Shown here piece by piece: positions 34,964 through 46,181 of a DNA stretch of 64,000 bases. The notes under the pieces were generated by a model that did no database searches, was not told the origin of the DNA, and saw nothing but the letters and a program-made list of their open reading frames with translations. The position numbers and the translations under genes are program-made. Origin of the DNA: Cryptomeria japonica (taxonomy: Eukaryota > Streptophyta > Pinopsida > Cupressales > Cupressaceae); NCBI RefSeq assembly GCF_030272615.1, contig NC_081415.1, positions 418,460,757-418,524,756 of the forward strand, read 5' to 3'. The stretch's first letter is position 1. Each line of letters opens with the position of its first letter.

Positions 34964-35929
34964 GAGAAGGGTTTCTTGTAATAAAGGAGATAACATGATA
35001 CCAAGAATACAGTGGTATATGATAGCTTCTAAGTTTCCTGTTACACAAATTTTGGCGGATACATAATATAATCAGTTGTCTTTTCTTTGCACAGGTGTTG
35101 TGGATTATTTCATTCGTTGTTGGCAATTGCTTGTGATATTATCTAAAGAAGATAAGGTTATTCATATTCTTTGAGTGAAATCTATGTTGTATGTTATAAG
35201 GTTGAAATAAAAGTTTTGCTCGTGAATTATAATTGTTCTTTGCAGTGCTTACTTGGATGGTCCCTTAAAGGTAGGGTTAAATTCATTCAAGCAACTTATG
35301 ATATAGGCATTCAATTGATCTCATAAGAAATAGTAACTGACAGATCCATAAAAGGGGTGGGTTTAAAAACTGTCTCACAAGCTCACACAATAAGTCCTAA
35401 GGCAATATAAAGACTCTGTAGCCCAGACAGCAAAGAAGGCACTGGCCATCTGCAAATTACAACTTATCACCATATTCATCATATTTTATTTTACAATAGG
35501 AGTAATTGAGTAGGAAGCATAGAGTAAGTTGGCAATAGTGTATACATATAAATTTCTAAGCACATAGATCAAATAGCTTCCACAACAACAATCTTGAACT
35601 CATCTGCTATAGCTCCATCCTAGGAACTTATGCCATTCTGTGATAGGAGGAAGCCAGATCAGGATACTTAATGTGCTATAAAAAGCACTAGTCTTTGAAA
35701 ACAACTAGTGAATAGGTATACCCGCCTAGGTCCTGCAGAGCCTAAAGTGAGAGAGTCAGTAACCAAATAGGTTCACTCTATAAGTTGGCCAAGTGAATTG
35801 GAGGCTTTGATCATAGGAGTTGGAATTTCCTTAGAACCTATCCAATCTGTTGATTTGAGACCCAACAAGGCCGACCTGCCTTAAGCAAGGGGGAAATAGA
35901 TCCCGAAGCTATAAAACACTAACACCAAA

Positions 35930-36316
35930 TTCTATGAAAGTGGTTATGTGTAATCTACCAAACCATCTCGAATTTACAACCTCTCTAGAGACAAACATAT
36001 CTCTATAACAAGTTTTTAATAAGCTTTATGCGTCATTACAACTCATCTTTATGGAACTTAATGAAAGGGTAACTTTATTAATGCTTCAAAAATCTTTGAC
36101 ATTATAACATCTCGATTTTTTGAGTATTTTATTTTATCCAAACACAAATAATGGCAAAGTTGGACATCAAGTTCATCATATGCATCATGATGATGAAAAC
36201 ACAAGACCAATGGATATTATAAGTCTGTTTCAAAGATGGTTAAGAAATGAGATAAATCCTACCATGTTTTCTAGTATATGACACAATTCTATCAAATGTC
36301 TTTTGTTCAAACTAAG
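35930..36316. other. Sequence between the nested retroelements and the DNA transposon cluster
   Basis: No gene seen. It resumes the sequence that stood left of 11673 before the copia element inserted. Confidence 0.6.
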
Positions 36317-37066
36317 TAGGGGAGAGGAGACAATATGTGCGCGAGGTCCAGAACATGATATAGTTTGTGCGTTGTCTGGGCCCCACACTTCATTGCCTAA
36401 CCTGCCAAAACATGTGCATACCAACCCGAAAATATACACGTAATGGAAACAATAAACTTCCAGATACAAACGTAACAATTACTACTAACAAACCGTATTT
36501 ATTTTATTTAAATATATATTCATTGTGTGTCACATCTAATCAGTCAAACAAGTATGACTGCACAAAACATGCCGAGTCTAGCCACATCCACAAGGCACCA
36601 TGTCAAAAAGTGGATCCAAATAACAAAAAGTAAGTGTCTTTATAAAACCATTAACAAGGAAAATTTGTCAGGTTTACAGACTCTGACACCGATATTATGA
36701 ACATAACTAACAACTTCATAATGCCACCCACGCACACATGGACTCAAAACTGACCCATCAAATAGCACATAAAAAAACATTTATGTCCAAGTGTGCGCCA
36801 TGAAATGTGACAACCTTGACACAGTCGCCAACCCTTCGTCCCATTTGTCCAACTCAATCAATCACCTTGTGGTCTCTTCATCGCGTGCTTAATGGTCATG
36901 TCACGGCTACTCCCACCTACAACCACAACAAAAATTACTTAATGCCACCATATTCCATAAAAATCAATCAAATTAGGCTTAATTGAATTTCCTCTGCAAA
37001 TTCAATGGGCCTTCAAATTTCAAATTCAAAATAGTACATTAAAAGGGGGAATCCACAAATTGTTTG

Positions 37067-37074
37067 TATAAAAG
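37067..37074 (+). promoter_or_regulatory. TATA box with downstream leader
   Basis: TATAAAAG lies 150 bases ahead of the ATG at 37220 and is followed by a CA-rich leader. A splice-donor-like AGGTAAGA lies near 37141. It is a plausible promoter, probably of the ORF at 37220; no transcript evidence is available. Confidence 0.4.
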
Positions 37075-37219
37075 ACACAAGATCTCATCTCATTGCAGTC
37101 ACAAACAAAGACACAACACACATTGCAACAAGAGAAAGACAAGGTAAGAATCAGAGAGGACCAAACAAGCACACCGAGCAGAGGAGCTTGAACAAAAGGC
37201 TAGAGATATTAATCGTCTC

Positions 37220-38230
37220 ATGAAACAACTTCACAGTCCTTTACATGTTCATGGTCCTTTACAACACATTTTGTCCATTGACTATATTTTTTTGTATGAA
37301 CTGTTTCGTTTAGTTTTAAAACAAAAACTATTACAGAGCTTACCAAAAAATCATCAAAAAAACCTTCAATTCTTCTTCACCCACGAGTCTCGCGTACTGT
37401 GTGTTGCCTGGGGTGGTCTATGCTCTGCACCTCCCTCCTCACCTGCACCTCCCTCTGTACTTGCACCTCCCTCCACACTTGCACCTCCATTCGGCTCTTT
37501 CTCAATCAGAAACAACTCCAAAAATGTCCACCACAGGACCACTTCTGCCCTCCTTGCAAGTCAATCCTCCCTAACTTTCCATCTAATAAAGGGGAAGATG
37601 GTAGTAACTTTGTCGTCGTTGGCCTCATTCTCAAGATCAAAACCAATACCTGGGATTATCATGCAGAGAAAACCCTCGAGGCCATCAATCCATTCCTCCC
37701 TGATGCATGCCTTCATCAACCACTTTACCTTCTCTGAGCTCTTCCCAATCTCCAACGCCCATGCTAACGATATCCACATTCGTGCGATACCTGTGATGTG
37801 TTTTCATGAAGCAATCCCCAAGAAACATCTTCAAAGCAATCACAAATTCCTCATCACTGTACTTGAATATGGATTTCAACCCTTTCCTGGATATGTTTCC
37901 AACAAAATTCAAATGTTGCTTCCCTATGTAAAGGGTGAATGTGGCTTCCATTTTTTTATGCAATTGCCCAACAGCCACCCGTCCACTACACAGAAGAAGA
38001 AACCTACCAAAACTATCCATGAAATGCCTTATTCACTCCTTTATACTCTACCAACACAATTATTTAATGGCAACTTTACTCTTTCGCTCATATGGCAGCA
38101 TCCAAAATATATCGTATCACTTCCAACTCAATGCACACTTCCCATTTCATTTTTCCAAACACCACCTCATCCCACTACCACATGTCATATTAATTTTCAT
38201 ACGCATTGTAATATACAAATTACTTTGTAA
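37220..38230 (+). CDS. Uncharacterised 336-residue ORF
   Basis: Open for 336 codons from ATG 37220, inside the outer transposon. The codons just upstream of the ATG also read as a charged helix (AEELEQKARDINRL), so the true start may be earlier. Residues about 68-92 are a Pro-rich repeat with the unit LAPPS, encoded by a degenerate 18-bp tandem repeat. No known domain is recognised; composition is rich in His, Pro and Ser. The minus strand is also partly open (37685-38020), so the coding strand is not certain. It may be an accessory ORF of the transposon or spurious. Confidence 0.35.
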   Translation: MKQLHSPLHVHGPLQHILSIDYIFLYELFRLVLKQKLLQSLPKNHQKNLQFFFTHESRVLCVAWGGLCSAPPSSPAPPSVLAPPSTLAPPFGSFSIRNNSKNVHHRTTSALLASQSSLTFHLIKGKMVVTLSSLASFSRSKPIPGIIMQRKPSRPSIHSSLMHAFINHFTFSELFPISNAHANDIHIRAIPVMCFHEAIPKKHLQSNHKFLITVLEYGFQPFPGYVSNKIQMLLPYVKGECGFHFFMQLPNSHPSTTQKKKPTKTIHEMPYSLLYTLPTQLFNGNFTLSLIWQHPKYIVSLPTQCTLPISFFQTPPHPTTTCHINFHTHCNIQITL

Positions 38231-38499
38231 TATTTTTTATTTATTGGATTATTATTCCCTCACTCGATCTTGTCATTAATGAAGTAATTACTAGTGTCTC
38301 TTTGCAATTCCCATGCGTACACAATTAATACCCATGTGAGCACACTACTTTCTTTTCATGTAGAGGAGACAAGCTAGAATGTACATGCACCCTATATTCG
38401 GGGTCCACGTGGCTACCACATTTGGTCGTTGGCCAGGTAGACAACTGAGTTGGCTACCCCATATCAATATTGTGTGTATATATGTTATATGCATCTACA

Positions 38500-38501
38500 A
38501 A

Positions 38502-38542
<41 letters not shown>
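38500..38542. repeat. (AC)n microsatellite
   Basis: About 20 uninterrupted AC dinucleotides just inside the left transposon end, followed by ATGTATAC-type low-complexity sequence to about 38780. Confidence 0.95.
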
Positions 38543-38543
<1 letters not shown>

Positions 38544-38951
38544 TCACATGTATAAATATACATATATGAACATGTGTACATATAGGAACTTATTTAAATA
38601 CATGTATGTGCATACATAAGTACATCCTTCTCTTTACATTTAATTGTGTATACATATATGTATTTGGGGTATATGTATGCATACATGTATGTGTATTATA
38701 TATGTTTATACATATATGTATATGAATAATATATGTTTATTTAAATAAATGTATGTCATTTTTACACATCTATATATACAATTTGCATAAACTTGTATAC
38801 TGACTTTAAATCTAAAATTCATGATCCCTCTAACACTAATTCTTCAAGCATTCACCAAGGAATTTGAAACATTTAATCAAACACTGAATCAATCTTCTAA
38901 TCCAAATAATTATTAAAGAAAGGAACAAGTTCAACAATGAAACCAAGTATT

Positions 38952-41836
38952 TGTTGGTAATAGTTGGATTTGGTTAAGTGTTGTCATTGATGTCAACATT
39001 GTATCTCGGTTTGGATCTATCCTAGTTAGTCTTGGTGATATTCTTGGTTTTGGCTGTGATTATGATCCGGTATGATCAGATCTCTGGAATCATTCTTGGA
39101 TTCTTATTCTAGTGGGTTACATGCTTGTTATATTCTGTTGGTTCATGTTTTGGTGATTTGGCTATCATCGCTTTTGGTATTTGCCTTTACCGGCTTGCCT
39201 CTGCTATCCTAGTTAGCTTTACCGGTATGCTATTTTGGTGACTTGGTCAATGGATTTTGGGTCCGGCTTATGGAATCGCCTTCTCTCATGCTGAAGGTGT
39301 TTCTTGATCATGTCCCGAGCATTTGGTGACTTTGCATTGGATGGCGTGTTATTATGATGGTCCTATTTGGATATGGTTAAAAATTTTGTTACTTCACTAA
39401 GGGTTTCTACCGATTGGTGATGCGTGTTGGATTTTGGTCTTAGCGGAATTTCTAGCAGATATAATTGTTTGGATATTTGATTTAGGTCCATGCTATGTAA
39501 TGTAAATCATAATATTGGTCTGGTGGTATCGTGTGATATGATTTTTGTAATTACAGGTTTATGGGTTTAGGGTTTAGTCAACCTTGTCAATAAGGTTGAT
39601 GATCTGTATATAGGTGACTTATTCATGTAATTTGGAAATCGATGGTTATGGGTGGTTATCTCTGCATCATCAGAGAAAGGATTATGTGTGAATAGAGTCA
39701 TATCATTTCAGTAAAGGTTGAAAAGGTTTTGTATTGCAGAGAAGACATCAATGCTTAACCAGAACTGTATCAGGCATTAGTAGATGCTACTTTCACAGTT
39801 CATTTCTTTTCAGATTGTAGTACGATCTTTATGTAAGTCAGTGAGACTTCCCTTTGTGATGAGCAGTGCGCTCTAAGCTATTGGCCTTTCTGCAAGTGCA
39901 GACCCCATTGTAATTATTCATAATACTATTGCAAAGTATTCATCTAATTATGGGTAGGGTTTCCCACTGTGGTTTTTCCCTTTCTGGGTTTTCCATGTTA
40001 AAATATTGGTGTTATGTGTGTTGTGCTTTCATGATATATATCTCATTGTGTTGTGCTCTAGTATAAGTTTTATAACTGAATTAATTGTTGTATTTGTGAG
40101 TAAACTGATTACCCCCCCCCCCTCTCAATTTACTATCGATATTAGTGCATTCCATGAGCCTATTGTTATTCACTGTGATAATACTGTTGCTATTGATATG
40201 TCAAAGAATCCAGTATTTCATTCCAAATCAAAACACATTTCTATTAGGTATAATTTCTTGAAGGAAAAGGTTGAAGCAAAGGAAGTCATATTGGTTTATG
40301 TGCCTACTAAGGAACAGATTGCAGATATTCTAATGAAACCATTGCCTAAAGACACTTTTGAATATCTCAGAGATCAGTTGGGGGTTACCAACCCTTTGGA
40401 AGAAACTTAGAGATGCAGAGATGCATCAATCCGGTGATCTTATCAAACATACTATTCTGATCTGGGTTGGTGAAGATGGTGCTACTACTCAGGGGGAGTA
40501 GTCAGTTGTTTGGTTCAGTACTCTTGGTTTAGTATCTGTCCTTTGTCATTGATGTCAAAGGGGGAGAAGGTATTCATGTGAAAAACTATCAAATCTTTTG
40601 ATGGTGTTTATTTCAAATCAGCCTTTTCTCTTTTGGAGATTCTTGGCATTCCTTGGCACTTGGATGTTTTTCGCATTCAGTGATGCCATCAATGCCAAAG
40701 GGGGATATTGTTGGCAATATGATGGATTTGGTTAAGTGTTGTCATTGATGTCAACGCTATATCTCGGTTTGGATCTATCCTAGTTAGTCTTGGTGATATT
40801 CTTGGTTTTGGCTGTGATTATGATCCGGTATGATCAGATCTCTGGAATCGTTCTTGGATGCTTATTCTGGTGGGTTACATGCTTGCTAAATTCTGTTGGT
40901 TCATGTTTTGGTGCTTTGGTTCTTATCGCTTTTGGTATTTTCCTTTACCGGCTTGCCTCTGCTATCTCGGTTAGCTTTACCGGTATGTTGTTTTAGTAAC
41001 TTGGTTAGTGGATTTTGGATCCGGCTTATGAAATTAGTCTCTCATGCTGAAGGTGTTTCTTGATCATGTCCCGAGCATTTGGTGACTTTGCATTGGATGG
41101 TGTGTTAATATGATGGTCCTATTTGGATCCGGTTAAACTTTTTATTACTTCACTAAGGGTTTTTACCGGTTGGTGAAGCGTGTTGGATTTTGGTCTGGTG
41201 GTATCGTGTGATGTAATTTTTGTCATTATGCGTTTATGGGTTTAGGGTTTAGCCGACCTTGTCAATAAGGTTGATGATATGTATTTATAGGTGACTTGTT
41301 CATATAATTTGGAAATCGATGGTTAAGGGTGGTTATGTCTACATTATCAGAGAAAGGATTATGTGTGAATAGAGTCATATCATTCCAGTGAAGTTTGGAA
41401 AGGTTTTCTATTGTAGAGCAGACATCAATGCTTAATCAGATTGTATCAAGTATTAGTAGATGGTACTTTCATAGTTCATTTCTTTCCAGATTGTAGTCTG
41501 ATGTTTATGTAATTCAGTGAGACTTCCCTTTGTGATGTGCAGTGCGCTCTAGGTTGTTGGCCTTTCTGCAAGTACAAACCCCATTGTAATTATTCATAAT
41601 ACTATTGCAAAGTATTCATCTGATTGTGTGTAGGGTTTCCCACCATGGTTTTTCCCTTTCCAGATTTTCCACGTCAAAATATTGGTGTTATGTGTGTTGT
41701 GCTTTCATGATATATTTTTCATTGTGTTGTGCTCCGGTATAAGGTTTATAATTGAATTAATTATTGTATTTGTGAGTAAACTGGTTCACCCCCCCCACCC
41801 CTCTCAGTTTACTACCGATATCAGTTCATTCCAACA
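38952..41836 (+). mobile_element. Internally deleted Ty1/copia element
   Basis: LTRs start TGTTGG and end CCAACA, with target duplication GTATT at 38947-38951 and 41837-41841. 5' LTR: 38952 to about 40154; 3' LTR: 40709-41836 (1128 bp). The 5' LTR loses its final bases and joins directly to the end of pol. Primer site, gag, protease, integrase and reverse transcriptase are all missing. The purine tract AAAGGGGGA precedes the 3' LTR. The poly-C run near the LTR end differs in length between the two copies. Flank sequence resembles the repeat around 48580. Confidence 0.93.
40155..40410 (+). pseudogene. Copia RNase H C-terminal fragment
   Basis: Only the end of pol survives: EPIVIHCDNTVAIDMSKNP, then HISIRYNFLKEKV, ADILMKPLPKDTF and the final stop at 40408-40410. 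These are the standard C-terminal motifs of plant Ty1/copia RNase H. The fragment is in frame but has lost its first catalytic segment and has no start. Confidence 0.92.
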
Positions 41837-41890
41837 GTATTATATATACACCTACATGTATATACACGGAAACTCTTCAATTTAAAACTA

Positions 41891-42060
41891 TGCATAAAAC
41901 CGTGATTCAAAACACACCTACATTTGTAACAATGACATGAAAATTGTGCATAAAACCATGATTCAAAACACACCTACATTTGTAACAATGACATGAAAAT
42001 TGTGCATAAAATCGTGATTCAAAACACACCTACATGTATATACACTGAAACTCTTCAATT
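41891..42060. repeat. Tandem array, 56-bp unit, three copies
   Basis: TGCATAAAA(C/T)C(G/A)TGATTCAAAAC recurs at 41891, 41947 and 42003, a period of 56. Non-coding. Confidence 0.9.
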
Positions 42061-42547
42061 GAATCCCTTAAAGTGGTTTACAATGAGACCCTTCAAGTCA
42101 ATTCACACAGTGAAACAAACAGTGAACCAAAAGCCATTTTATTTTGTATATACATACGTGGAAATGAATATGTTTAAAATGATGAAATATAATTGCATAT
42201 AAAATCGTGTACATGTATTTATATGCAAACGTGCATATCTGTATATACATATATGTATGTAAATTCGCAATTTCATATGATACATTTATTTTTGTTTCTA
42301 ATTATATATGTATATACAGATGTGCATTTCTGTTTGAATTACTCAAAAAAATTAATCCTCTTTATCCTTTCATCATCACCCTCATGCTTACTGTCATGTC
42401 CATGTTTGTAAATGACCACTCATTCATGTACTATAAATTAATGTTTAGGGGTCACATGATATGTTTTTTATCTAAACCATGATGCAGATGACTATGGACA
42501 TGTCAGAATGATATATTTCAAGACAATGCACATGGACACAACAGAGC

Positions 42548-43096
42548 ATGGAAATGTCAAACATAGATCAACACTATCGGATTGTAAAAATTTATGAAAA
42601 CGATAGGCAAAACTATTTGAAGGTCCATCACACACTAACAAGTCAAGGTCTCATTGCAACCCTGCCCCCAAATGATGCAAATTATGAAATCCTCAAATAT
42701 CTCCGCAAATATTTCCCCATGTCCCATTCAGCTATTCCAACCAAAGAATGGCCTATTCACATCCCATATCCACTCATTCGAGCACAACAAGAGTGGATTG
42801 TGAAGGATGCTCATCATGTTCACCAACTATTTGTCTGTCCATACCCCTATGATGATCTTCTCTTCCCCACAAGATCTTGTTTCAATTCAAAATTATTCAA
42901 ACTCAGCCTTCAATCATGGCAAACCAACTATATCAATAGATTTTTCTTAGAACACTATGGTCCTGAAGTTCGACAATGCTCTGAAAACTTGTCATGGCAA
43001 CAACTGCTTTGTACATTAGTCATTGAACAAATCCCATCGTGGATTTTTACCAAAGTATACATTCGGCCTAATTCTAAGCCTAATACCCCTTCCTGA
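42548..43096 (+). CDS. Uncharacterised 182-residue ORF upstream of transposase
   Basis: Intact ORF from ATG 42548 (MEMSNIDQHYRIVKIYEND) to TGA. It is rich in aromatic residues and His (HHVHQLFVCPYPYDDLLF, WQTNYINRFFLEHYG) and looks like a compact globular protein; no domain is recognised. It lies about 520 bases before the transposase on the same strand within the same transposon, so it may be a second transposon gene or an upstream exon. A splice-acceptor-like TTATGTGCAG lies at 43587-43596, between the two. Confidence 0.5.
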   Translation: MEMSNIDQHYRIVKIYENDRQNYLKVHHTLTSQGLIATLPPNDANYEILKYLRKYFPMSHSAIPTKEWPIHIPYPLIRAQQEWIVKDAHHVHQLFVCPYPYDDLLFPTRSCFNSKLFKLSLQSWQTNYINRFFLEHYGPEVRQCSENLSWQQLLCTLVIEQIPSWIFTKVYIRPNSKPNTPS

Positions 43097-43614
43097 CTAT
43101 ACAGTCAAGTAATTCTTTGGAAAGAACCCATTCTAGGTTCACCACCACATCTACTGGACCCCAAAGGTTTCAACCTTGAATCCTTACCAGAATAAGTGTT
43201 GTGGGTTTAAAACCCCTACTGTACAAGTGTACAATGCACTAAACAAATGAATAGTTGTAGGCCTAACTTTAGATAAAATATTATGTTTTGTAAAAGGGAA
43301 CCATATTCCTACCGTTCAAGCATCACTGACATCTTGTAGTGTGTTCTCATTCAATCTGAAAAATGCACCTCCCTTCCATAACAATTATCATTGTTAGTAT
43401 TGATCAGCACGCATCGGTCTACAACATCACATGGTTAGTTGGTTCCATCTCACAGTACCAAATTTCAAACAATATACCAGTTGTCTTGTGACATTTAAAT
43501 TTAAACATATCAGTCATAATAGTGTATAGTTGTTATTAATATGTGTAACTTAAATGTTTGGATAGCTAACATACATGTTCTTGTTGTTATGTGCAGACGT
43601 GGAAGACATACAAG

Positions 43615-46181
43615 ATGGCTCCTTGTAGTACAAAGAAGAGATCAACATGCACGAGGGTGCGTTCACATAAAAGAGGAGCCATGCTCCTTGTAGAAGCATA
43701 AGCCCCACCTCATGTTGAGAACAATCCATACCCTATACCCCCAGTAGTAGAAGATCTCGATCAACAGCCTACCCCACCCACGTGGAGGATCGTACTCCAC
43801 CTTCAACTTCAGTAAAAGTTACTATGCAACAGAAGTTGTGGTCGGCAACGGACATGGAAGGTGCACTGCACGAAGTTGAGGACAATGACATGTACATAAG
43901 GGGTGCATCAAAGAAATGGGGCATCCCAACTACAACACTGTCGGAATGGTTGGGTGGTCTCACAACCATGTCTAAGAAGGGTCCACCAACAATCCTCACC
44001 ACTGAAGAAGAAGAAGAAGAAGAAGAGATTGTTCAGTGGTGCCAAGAGATGGTTGCAGTTGGTCATGGTCTCAAGATCATCAACTTGAAGGCAGTTGTCT
44101 CTCAAATTTGTGAGACTAGACCAACCCCTTTCAAGGATGGCATGCCTGGGAAGTCATGGTGGTCTAGTTTCAAGGCTTGACATCTGTAACTCAGCTTGTG
44201 GACAGTTGAAGGCCTCGACAAAGACAGGGCATTGAGTCTGAGCCCAACAGTTGTATCTACTTTCTACAGTACTTTGTCAAAATCCTATGCCGCTAATCCA
44301 TATGGTCATGCTCGTATTTGGAACTGTGACGAAACTAGTGCTGGCAGAAATGGGCTATGAGGGTGCTTGCAAGGAAAGGAAGTCGAAATGTGTCTTATAT
44401 ACTCCTGAACAACCATGAATGGATTACAATATTTTGTTGTGTTAACATTTTCGGGAAAAGCATACCAGGCTTCTATTTGTTCAAAGGGAAGAGGCAGTTA
44501 CGAAATTATATCTCAAAATGTGAGTAGGGTGCTTGTATGGCAGCACAACAACATGCTTGGATGACCAAGGAATTATTCCTTAATTGGATGCACCACTTCA
44601 AGTGCTCTGTTCCAGGGGGTGAATCACCCACCAATAGGCACTTGTTGATATTTGATGGACATGGTAGCCATGTTGCATTGCCAACCATCCAGGAGGCCAA
44701 GATGCTAGGCATAGACTTGATCACATTGTCGGCTCACACCTCTCACAAGCTGCAACCACTCAATGTGAGTGTGTTCTCTCCATTTAAGACCTACTTCAAA
44801 TTAGAAAGAGTCGTGTGGATAGCAAGGTTCCCGAATGTAGAAATCAAGAGGGAAAAATTAGTAGAAATAGGCAAAAAGTCTTCAGCCAAGGCATTGACTA
44901 TTTCCAACATTGTAGCAAGATTCAGAAGGACCGGTATATGGCCCCTCAATCTCGATGCCCTCATGGACGACATGCAGCCCACCAACACATTCAAGATTAA
45001 CAATGGTGAAGATGCATCTATAGTGCAGAACATGCTTAGCCTTTCGAGTGTTTGTGTGTCACCTGAAGTGGTTGTAGAAAACATTGCTCTTATCTGTCAA
45101 TTAGATTCAAATGCACAACTGGACAGTGAACAACCAACCAACAGCATTGCTGCAGCTACAGTTGGCAATGTGGATGACAGTCTTGGCCTTCCACCCGAGC
45201 AAATTGCACCATCATGGGTGGTGGAAGGGGCAATGGATGTAGGTGTTGACTTGCAAGGGCAAGAAGAACAGGGAACATTCACCTTCCCTCCGCCACCAAC
45301 AGGTGTGTCATGTCGGAGGTAGTGCACTACTATGCAGATTGTGGTCAATCTGGCAGCGGAAATGATGCGGTTTTGACACAAGAAACATCAGAAGCTGGTA
45401 ATGTGGAAGACGAAAGCTTGTTGTCACAAGTAAGTGAGACGCCTGACTCCCAACAGAAGAACTTACACAATTATTAAAGTTGTCAATTCACATTGTGAAC
45501 AAGAAACATGGCAGGGGGCTGGGTAATGGCATTCACTTGAGTCGGGAAGGGCAATTGTTGACTTCTGATGAGTACATGGAAGCTTTCATGGTGCATGAGA
45601 TGAAGAAGACAGGTGCCTTGGAGACAAAAGAAAGAAACAAAGAGTAGATCAAAGCAAACAAGGCATCAAGTTTATTGGCGAAGGAAAAGAAGGCACGGGA
45701 GAGAAAGGGGAAGGTGATTCTGCATAAGGAAAAGGAAAGGCTAAAAGAACTAGAGAAGAAGGAAAAGGATGAAAGACAACAATAAGAGAAGGCAAGGATG
45801 GAACACGAGCTTAAGGAAAGGGCAATCAAGGAGAAGAGGGCTATTTTGGAAAGAAATAGGATGTTAAACAGTGAATCCAGTCCATCCATGTCTTTGCCTG
45901 AACGACATCCCGTAATGCATGATCTGTTGAACACAATCTTGCCGAACTTTCCAACAGGGTTAAATTGTTCACCTACTTCCCCATCCCCTACCTTTTCTGC
46001 TCCTTCAAATTATATTGTAGGGGTGCCATCATATGGTGCCAGCCCCAGATATTGTAGCCCAATGCCAAGTGAATTGAGTTCTAGTGAAGCAACTAAAGGT
46101 GACGAGAACATGGTACCCATTGCAACATCGAGGGCATCAACTGCAGGGCCAAGAACTTATTTGCCTCATTATTTCAATTGA
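43615..46181 (+). pseudogene. Pogo/Tigger-like DDE transposase, decayed
   Basis: Cut-and-paste transposase. Begins MAPCSTKKRST at 43615. TAA at 43699 and a frameshift near 43780 lead to a pipsqueak-type helix-turn-helix (GALHEVEDNDMYIRGASKKWGIPTTTL, here listed only by ends 43857-43935). Catalytic motifs follow: WNCDETS (first Asp, 44328) and LLIFDGHGSH (second Asp, about 44655). At the third site, HKLQPLNVSVFSPFK (44742-44786), the expected LQPLD has Asn, codon AAT at 44762. More stops and frameshifts occur between 44178 and 44537. After 45322 a Lys/Glu-rich coiled coil (45600-45860, stops at 45646 and 45783) and a Ser/Pro-rich tail end at 46181. Inactive. Confidence 0.85.

Larger units (their letters stand above)
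14244..35867 (+). mobile_element. Tat-like Ty3/gypsy retrotransposon with 5-kb coding LTRs
   Basis: Complete element bounded by LTRs starting TG(C/T)TGAACAATA and ending GAGACCCAACA, with target duplication AGGCC at 14239-14243 and 35868-35872. Total span is 21624 bp; without the nested solo LTR and its target duplication it is 16632 bp. The internal region (24255-30848) is only 6594 bp, against two 5019-bp LTRs. Domain order is gag, protease, RNase H, reverse transcriptase, decayed RNase H, integrase. It lacks a chromodomain and has a tRNA-Arg-like primer site, which together with the extra RNase H points to the Tat lineage. Each LTR carries a 1050-codon ORF. All genes are broken, mostly by transitions creating stops, so the copy is dead. 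Confidence 0.92.
30849..35867 (+). repeat. 3' LTR of the Tat-like element, uninterrupted
   Basis: 5019 bp, from TGTTGAACAATA to GACCCAACA, with terminal inverted TGTTG/CAACA. From left to right: TCGA-rich U3 block, TATA-like GTATAAAAC at 31259, ORF 31761-34910, TATA box at 34955, AATAAA at 35206 and U5. Most of U3 (over 4 kb) therefore precedes the core promoter. Immediately upstream of the LTR there is no obvious polypurine tract; the last bases are CAATCAGAGCCAC. Confidence 0.95.
11678..35924 (-). mobile_element. Gag-only Ty1/copia-type element, interrupted by the Tat-like element
   Basis: Outer shell of a three-level nest. The two LTRs are similar and bounded by TGTTAG and CTAACA. The 5-bp target duplication CCAAA is present at 11673-11677 and 35925-35929. 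On the minus strand the order is 5' LTR (35924 back to 13819, interrupted), a primer-binding site for initiator methionine tRNA (13818-13802), gag (about 13660-12880), a tandem array, a purine tract (RC of CTCCCTCTT, 12168-12176) and the 3' LTR. After removing the inserted element and one copy of its target duplication it is about 2.6 kb. It has no protease, integrase or reverse transcriptase, so it was mobile only with help in trans. Confidence 0.9.

Noticed and set aside
14244-35867. Two 5-kb repeats as a segmental duplication
   Set aside because: TG...CA termini, a tRNA-Arg primer site directly after the left copy and the AGGCC target duplication show they are LTRs.
37685-38020. Minus-strand 111-codon ORF
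   Set aside because: It overlaps the longer plus-strand ORF and needs a frameshift to extend; kept only as an uncertainty about coding strand.
43997-44030. GAA repeat as an independent microsatellite
   Set aside because: It encodes the Glu run within the transposase frame and is too short to list separately.
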